The translations under genes were made by a program, and so were the position numbers. The notes beneath the pieces were generated by a model. The model was not told where the DNA came from and made no database searches. It was given only the letters and a program-made list of their open reading frames with translations. Shown in pieces: positions 11,101 to 20,100 of a stretch of DNA of 64,000 bases. The stretch's first letter is position 1, and every line of letters starts with the position of its first letter. Location: contig CBFHMJ010000009.1 of assembly GCA_965656875.1 (NCBI GenBank), positions 169,101 to 233,100 of the forward strand, written 5' to 3'. Source of the stretch: CBFHMJ01 sp965656875. GTDB lineage: Bacteria > Pseudomonadota > Gammaproteobacteria > Enterobacterales > Alteromonadaceae.

Positions 11101-14100
11101 CCTGTTACCCACCGTCTGTTTTTGAGCAGGTCGTGAGAAATCCAACGGTAAGCTGTGCGTCAGTGGCACACCCGCCAGATGCTGCTGCCAATAATCAATC
11201 GCAGCATCCTGAGTTTGTTGATGTTGCTGCCAGGCATAATCTATATATTGCCGCGAGTTTGGCGTCAGTGATTCGCCCGCTAAGGCCTTATTTATCTGTG
11301 TCATTAACACATTCACCGACCAACCGTCAGCCGCAATGTGATGCAGAATAACCAGCAAGTAACCACTACCATCAGAATTACTCTGACTTGAGGTGATCCA
11401 GTGGCACTGAATCGGTATTTCTGTCTTTAAATCAAACGGCTGACTAACCAGTCGATTCGTCAGCGCGGTCAAAGCCTCAATCTCATCAACATCCAACCTG
11501 TGCTGTCGAATGATCAATTCACCCGTGTCTAACACTTGCTGAATGCTTTCACCGGCATCGGTATCACGATAAATCGTTCGTAATGCAGGCTGCACCGCAA
11601 TCACCGCATTAACGGCATGAGCTAACCTGGTAAGATCACAATGTCCGGTGACTTTCAGTAACATCGGCATGTGATATTCAGCACTGTTACTGTTTAGTTG
11701 GTCGATAAACCAGACACGTTGTTGCGCCCAGGACAACGGATAATGCGGCTGTACAGGGGCTTTTTGCCACACCACACTCGCTGACGTTCGTTGTTCAATC
11801 TCTCCGGCCATCTCGACCAGCGTCGGCGCTGTAAAAATGTCTTGTGGCGTAAATGAAACAGAAAATTGCTGACTAATCAGATTAGCCAGTTGAATCGCCA
11901 ACAACGAATGACCACCAGCGCGGAAGAAATGACTGTGCTTGTGTAATTGTGATAACGGGTTTTCTTGCAGATCAGCATGTGTATGCCCCAGCACCTGCTG
12001 CCAGCATTCTGCTAACGCCGTTTCAGTATCCGATGAAAGTGGTGCGTATTTTTCGCTACCTTGTAAATCAATTCGCTGGCTGTTAATCATCGAAATCAGT
12101 GCCGTAGAATCAATTTTTCCGTTAATGGTTAACGGCCAGCGTTCTACATGCACCCATGAGGCAGGCTGCATATAATCGGGTAAGTGATGTTCGGTTAACA
12201 ACGCTAACGCCTGAGCCGTTTCAGAAACTGAAGCACCATCACTGAGCTGGAACCAACAAACCAGTTGTTGCTCCACCGACAACACTTTGGTGGTTACAAC
12301 AGACTGATGTTGGTTAATCACCTGTTCAATTTCACCCGGTTCAATTCTAAAACCACGTAATTTGACTTGATTATCGACACGTCCCAGATATTCCAGCGTT
12401 CCATTTTCTAACCAGCGAACCTTGTCACCGGTTCGATAAACGCGCTGTAATTTGTGGTCAGAAACATCATCGTCAACCGTTAAAAACGGATTAGCCATAA
12501 ACTTCGCGGCTGTTTCTGACGATCGATTCAAATAGCCACGAGCAACACCCGGACCTGCCAGATATAATTCGCCAATCGTGCCTCTCGGCGCTAACTGACC
12601 CTGAGGTGTTACCACATAACCAGCTGTATTTGGCATGAGCGTACCGATGTGAACCAGCTCTTCAGGATGCAAACGACCGTAAGACGCACAGACACTGATT
12701 TCAGAAGGCCCGTAAGCATTGAACAAGCGATACTGATGCCGCCAGACATCAGCAACCTCCGATGTAATAGCCTCGCCCGCCGTAATCAGCGTATCGAGCT
12801 GATAATCAGACCGTTGTGGCAACAATGCCAGCAACGATGGCGGTAACGTGATATTGCTAATCTGATGGTCCACCAGCCAGTCTGCTAATGCCGCTGGGTG
12901 CTGTCTCACCGAATCCGGACAAATCACCAGCGTTGCACCCGCCAATAATGCGCTCATCCATTCCATCATGCTGGCATCAAAGCTTATGGCCGCAAACTGG
13001 GCAACCCGGCTATCAGCATGCACATCACCGCGATCAACCCAACCCTGAAACATATTGGCCGCTCCGCCATGTTCAATCATCACGCCTTTTGGTTGTCCGG
13101 TAGAACCCGAGGTATAAATAATCCAGGCTAAATCTTCCGGGAACACCGACTGAGCCTGAAAGGTAACACTGCCAGTCAGCGCCTCAGTTAATGTCAGTAC
13201 CGGAACATTCCCTGACTGTTGAGCACGATGCAACGATGCGTCGTCCGCTAAAATCAGTCCAGGCTGACAATCTTCGATCATGGTGTGTAACCTGGCGTCC
13301 GGCAAACCAGTAGCCAGTGGCAACAACACACCTCGGGCTTTTATCACGCCAATCATGGCAATAAACAGGTCAGCACTGCGTTCAGCGAGTAAGCCAACCG
13401 GGATGTCCTTTGAAATCCCGGCATTAACCAGTGTCGCAGCCAGATTAGTAGCTCGTTGATCAAGCTCTCGATAGCTAACCTGTCTTTCCCCATCAACAAT
13501 AGCAATGGCTGAACCATGGCCGGGAAAGGCGTGTTCAAAATAATGGAGTAAAGTCGGTAAAGCGACTGACTGCTCTGCGCGGGTTTCCTTCAGCAAGGAT
13601 TGCGTTTGTTGTCTGTCCATCAGTCGCCAGTCGCTCAACATTAGCGCTGGCTGCTCAGTCAATTGGTGGAGTAAATAATTAAACCCCTCAGCCAACCGTT
13701 CAATCATTGCCTGATTAAAGCTTTCAGGCTGCCAACGCCAGTCCAGCGTTAACGTTTCCTGCCAGTCAGCCAGCACATGCAAAGAGAAGGGCGAATCCAT
13801 GACAACCGGCATTAATTCAGTTGCCACGCCATCCAGTGAAAGTTGAGCAGACTGATTTGTGTTCATGCTCAACATAATTTGTATGAGCGGAGAATGGTGA
13901 TGCTCACTGGCATCACGCGGTAAATCCAGCTGTTCGATCAGGTGATCGAAAGGCACTTGTTGGTGAGATTGCGCATCAAGATTCGCTTGCTTCACGACTG
14001 AAAAATAATCGGCAATCGAACCGGATAATTCGGTTATGGCAGGTAGTCGTAACACCAGGGCATTCACAAAGAAACCAACCAGTGAAGACCATTCGGCTGA

Positions 14101-17100
14101 CTCCCGGTTAGCCACAGGTGTTCCAATCAAGACCTCATCGTGATCGCTGTAATGCACCAACAACCAGTTCAGCACACCATGCAACAGCATAAACGGCGTA
14201 ACACCCAGTCGTTGCGCACAGTGACGAAGGCTGGATGATTGCGCTGCCGATACTGTTTGAATCCGTTGAGATAACGAACCGGACATTGTGTGGTGTTCTG
14301 TCTGGTGTTCAGCATCGTAGCCAACTTCACTGCCAAAACGACAAGCAATGCCATGCCAGGTTGGGCAACCACTAAGCTGCTGTTGCCACCAGTTCAGTGA
14401 CTGTGCCATTGCTTCAGTGTGCAACCGGGCGCGTTGCCAACTCGCAAAATCCTGATAACGATGGTTAATCTGGCTATTTAACAATGCAAACGCTTCATCA
14501 CCACTGCGATACAGCTGATTGAACTGTTCCACCAGCACACCCATTGACCATCCATCGGTAACAATATGATGCAACACAAATAGCAAGATCCCCTGCTCAG
14601 CGGAGGCTTGTTCAAACCAGTAACAACGCAGTAATGGCCCGGTAGCCAGATCAAACGCTTCACTACTTATCTGACGTAGTTGTTCACCATCTGGCAAAAC
14701 CGTCACTGGACGTGTTTCTATCGCAACAGACAACACATCTATATCATCAATCATCAACTGAGGCGTTGCCTGATGCTCAACAGCCGAACTCAACACAAAC
14801 CGGCTACGCAACGGTTCATGTAATGCAACCAGATACTTTAATGCCTGTTCTGCCCGGGCTACATCAAAAGAGCCTTCTATCCTGATTGCTACCGGAACAT
14901 GATAGTGATTCTGACCTGGCGATAATTGCTCAACTGTCCATAAACGTTGTTGTGGAATCGATAAAACAGGGGGCTGATTAGCATTAACGGGCAAGACTGT
15001 TTGAGCCGACTCTTGTCGTAGTTGACTGCTGTGTTGCTGGATCAGCTTAGCTTGCTGACGAATCGTCGTCGCTTCAAAAAGCTGGCGTATACTCACTTCA
15101 ACCTGACAATACTGACGGATCTGATTGACCAGTTGCATCGCTGCTAATGAGTGCCCGCCAAGATGAAAGAAATCATGCGTAACACCCATGTCATCCTGTC
15201 CAAGCACTAACGACCACAGATGCTGCAATGTCTCTTCCAAAGGCGTTTCGGGCGCGACAAATTCACTTTGTAACCATGAAAAATCGGGGGCAGGTAATGC
15301 TTTCTTGTCGATTTTACCGTTAGGCGTCAGCGGCCAGCGTTCAACAATGACCCAGCATGCAGGGATCATAAAATCGGGCAAATGCTCACCTAAGACCGTT
15401 CGCCATTCAGACACACTAACATCAAAGGAAGCGCCGGGCGCTAACTCCAACCAGGCAACCAGCGACGCTGATATGACCGACATTGAAGATGATTCAACAT
15501 CCGGTTGATACAATCTGACTTTGCAGGTTTTTACGCCTGGCAACTGTTGTATTACGGCTTCAATTTCACCGGGTTCAATTCGAAATCCCCGTAATTTGAT
15601 CTGGTCATCCACCCGACCAGCAAACAGTAGTTCTCCCCGATCATTCCACGCAACTTTATCGCCCGTTCTGAACACTATCGGAAATTGCTTCCGGTAAGGC
15701 TCAAATTCCGGCAAAGATGTCGCCGTTAGTGAATCAGTTGAAATAAAGCGTTCAGCCGTTAAATCAGGACGGTGTAAATACCCAGTAGCCACACCTGGAC
15801 CTGCCACGTACAGTTCACCAAAATGACCTGCCGGACACAGGGTTTGCTGTTCACTCAACACCAGACACATCATGTTATCGAGTGGCTGCCCGATACTGTT
15901 GAACTCACCCGCTTTTAGCTGACGCACCGGCATTGCAGTAACATCAGCAGCGACTTCAGACGACCCATACAAATTGAGTAGCTCACAATGAGTATCCAGC
16001 TGTAAAAAGCGATGAATCAGCGCTTCTGGTAGTTTTTCACCACTGACCGAAACATGTGTTAACTGAGCTAATGCCTGTGACTGAAACGATGGAAAATCCA
16101 GTAAAACATTCAATAAAGACGGCACCATCGCCATACGGGTAACGGCATGTTGAATAACCAGTTGTGTTAATTCAGACGGATCAGTGGCTTGATGTTGATG
16201 CGCTAATACCACCGGATTCCCCGTCAGTAAGCCACCAAATAACTCCCAAATCGCATCACCAAAACCTATTGCGGCCTTAGAACAATACACATCCTGCGCG
16301 GTATTCGGGTAACAACGCCACATCCAGTGCAAACGATTTAAAATGCCAGCATGATGACCAATCACACCCTTTGGTGCGCCAGTAGAGCCGGAGGTGTACA
16401 GCACATAGGCAGCATCTTCAGGCTGGATACCCGATAAATTTAACACTTCGCCTGAATCCGGAATCGGCTGTGCTAACAGGTATTCAACCTGCAATAGAGA
16501 ACAAGTTGCCGGAACGTTCAGTTCATTAACAGCAATCTCGGTAAACAGCCCGGACATCCTGCTGTCCTCAATCATGTAATTCAGCCGTTCTTGCGGATAA
16601 TCAGGGTCCATCGGTAACCAGGCAGCGCCAGATATCAGAATCCCCAAAATAGCGGATACCTGATCGAACGAGCGAGGCAAGCACACGCCGATAATGACAG
16701 GAGAACCATCAATACTGCTGTTATCGTGAATCTTGTTGATTGCACTACGGTTGTTAGCACGTTGCACCAGGGGTTGAAGCTGTAATGCGATGCGCTGCGC
16801 ACGCTGGGCCAGTGCCGAAAAACTCAGTGTTTCATCATCTTGTATTAACGCAATCTGATCAGGTGTTTTTATCGCTTGCGCCAGGAACAGGTTTGCCAGA
16901 TGTTCATCGGTTGGCGAAGACTGAGATTGACCTGCAAACTGATGAAACAGTTGATCACATTCATCCAGACTAAATGGACTGAGACTACTCACCGGCGCAT
17001 TCAAATCAGCGTTCAGCAAGCGTTGCAGTGTTTGTAACCAATGGTCACTCAGACGTTGAATCGTTGATTGATTGAATAACGCTTCATTGAATAACCATTG

Positions 17101-20100
17101 CAGCCGCGTAGTCGCACCTGCTGTATCAATATTAATTTCCAGATCGAACTTTAACGGCGGCAGAAATTCTGTTTCTGGCACGACAGTACATTGCTCAAAA
17201 GCAAGTGTGTTTTGAGTCGCCGGATGCTGATTAATCAACAACTGCACTAATGGTGCGGCATGTTCAACTCTGGGAACAGCAAGTGCTTCGAGAACCGTTT
17301 CAAAGGGCAATGCTTGCCAGGTTTGAGCATCCAGACATGTTGTTCGAACATGGGCCAACAATGCCGCAATTGACGATTGTCCGGTATTGACCCGTAATAC
17401 GTTTGTATTGACGAACAAGCCCATCACGGCTTGCCATTCATGCCGATGCCGATTCGCGACAGGCGTTCCAAACACCACATCAGTGTGCTGACTATGACGA
17501 GCCACTACCAGACAAGCCACCGTATGGAACACCATAAATGGCGTTAACTGATGTTGCTGACAGAATGCTTCCAGTTGTTGCTGCAATGATCGATCAATCG
17601 ACTGATGAACCGCCGCAACCCGAACGTCACCCGCCGTTTGACGCGGACGATCTAACGGTAATCGATGAATAGCCGGAACATCCGCCAGTTTTTCAGTCCA
17701 GTAAGCCAGTGCGTCGCTCTGTTTCTGTTGTGTTCCTTCCATCAGCCAACGAGCGTAATGGCCGTACTGCACCCGAGCCACATCGCTTGCTTGTGCTGAT
17801 GCACTGTCATTCAACATACTGACATCATGAAAACTGCCGGGATCAGATTCAGCACCGGCGCTAAAATCGGTCATCAACTCGCGATAAAAAGCCTGCCATT
17901 CTTCAATCAACAACCGAACAGACCAGCCATCCGCTGCAATGTGATGCAACACAACCACTAGCGTTGTATCGCCGTTGGATTCAGGTAATACCGAAGCGCG
18001 GATCATTAAGTCACGGCTCAGATCGAACGGATGCTGACACAATTGGGTGATTTGCGCGTCACGGTCTTCCAATAACGTCACCGTCTGGATAACCGTACCT
18101 GGAACGTCGCGTAGTCTTTGCTGCAATACACCATCTTGCTCAGCAAACACCGTATGTAGTGCCTGATGACGCCTGATGATCCGGACTAACGCTTTATCCG
18201 CCAGAACCGGCGAAAAATGCCCGGTGATTCGAAACACACCAGGCATGTTGTATTCGGCCCCGGAGAGGGTTGTAGACTCGGCTAACCACAATTGTCGTTG
18301 CGCTGGTGTTGCCATCACCGGCCATTCTAAATCAGACAATTCGATGGCATGTCTGTTATCAAACTCTTGCTGACGATCCGTAGCAATAAGCTGTTCAATC
18401 CAGGCCGCCTGTGTCGATAAACGGGGCTTTTGGAACACATCCACGTAACGAACAATCAAACCAAATCGTGCTTGTATCTGAGCCACCAATGCGACAACCG
18501 ATAAAGAATGACCACCAAGATTAAAGAAGTGGCTGTCAGCACCGATAAAACTGGTGTTTGCATCAGCTAATTCAACAGCCAGCACGGTACGCCACAATTC
18601 AGCCAGCGATTGCTGTGTTTCTGTCTCCAGAGGTAAGGCTGCCTGATTAGCCTGTATAACAGGCCGAGGTAACGCTGATTTGTTAAGTTTGCCGTTTGGT
18701 AATAACGGCCAGTCAGCGAGCATTGTCCAGCCAGACGGCTGCATGTAGCCAGGAAAGGTGTCGGCTAAACAGGTTTTAAGTGACGCCAGTAAAGTTTGCT
18801 GCTCTTGTGATTCAGTAACTGCTGCATCCGGCTTAATCCATACCAGCAGCTGGTCATCCTCAACCAGCACCCGGCTACTGTTTACACCGGTTTGTTGATG
18901 CAATACCGCTTCAATTTCACCTGGCTCAACCCGAAATCCCCGGATTTTCACCTGGTCATCCTGACGCCCTAAAAACTCCAGCTCGTAGCCCGTTTCCGCC
19001 ATTCGCCAGCGTGCTCTGTCTCCTGTGCAATACCAACGAGCCGCCTGACCATTCAATTCCAGCGGCACATATTTTTCAGCCGTCATTGCCGGCTGATTCC
19101 AGTATCCACGAGTCACGCCATGACCACTCAGCAATAACTCACCGACACAGCCCATTGGCACTGGTTTTCCCTGAGCATCGACAATCAAGGCCTGCGTCCC
19201 GCTGACGGGCTGACCAATCGTCACAAACTGCACGGGCTTTAACGACGCATTCAGTGACGAATAATATTTTGCGGTTGAATAGGTTGTATCTTCTGATGGC
19301 CCGTATAAATTCACGACCCGCCGAACGTGTTCTTGCTGCAATAAACGATTGACCACATCTGGCATTAACGCTTCGCCAGCCAGATTGATCGTCACCGCAT
19401 TCGCAGGTAAACACTGACGGTCGAGTAGCGCTCGAATGCCGGACGGCACCGTGTTAATCAGCGTCACGTTACGTTCGCCGCTCAACGGCGAATCCAGCAA
19501 TGACAGGATTGAATCAACCACTACCACCCGACCACCAATCGTTAATGGTGCCAGCATTTCAAATACGGATAGATCAAAATTCAGTGAGGTGCTGAACAGG
19601 ACAGCCGTCAGTTCAGTTTGAGAAAAATAGCGATGAGACCAGTTCAACAAGGCTGCCGTCTGGCGATGTTCAATCATCACGCCTTTTGGCACACCGGTCG
19701 AACCCGACGTATAAATAATATAAGCCAGATGATGAGCGCAAAGTGTGGCGGGAATAAACGGCGCAGGGCTGATCAAACCTTCCGTTAATAACCCTGGATA
19801 GTTGTCATCGGTGATAATTATTGCGGGTGAGCAATCATCGGTAATTTGTGCCAGTCTCGCCTCTGGATAGGCCGGGTCCAGTGGTACGTATGCCGCTCCG
19901 GTTTTTAAAACGGCCAGCACCGACACCAACATGCGCTCACTTCTTGCCAGTTTAATACCGACCACATCACCGACATTAATATCGGCCTGTTGCAGTGCTG
20001 CCGCCAGTGCATCTGACTGAGCATCAAGTGTCTGATAGGTCAACACCGTTTCATCAAACACGACAGCGATTGCATCCGGTGTCAGCTCGGCTTGTCGTCT

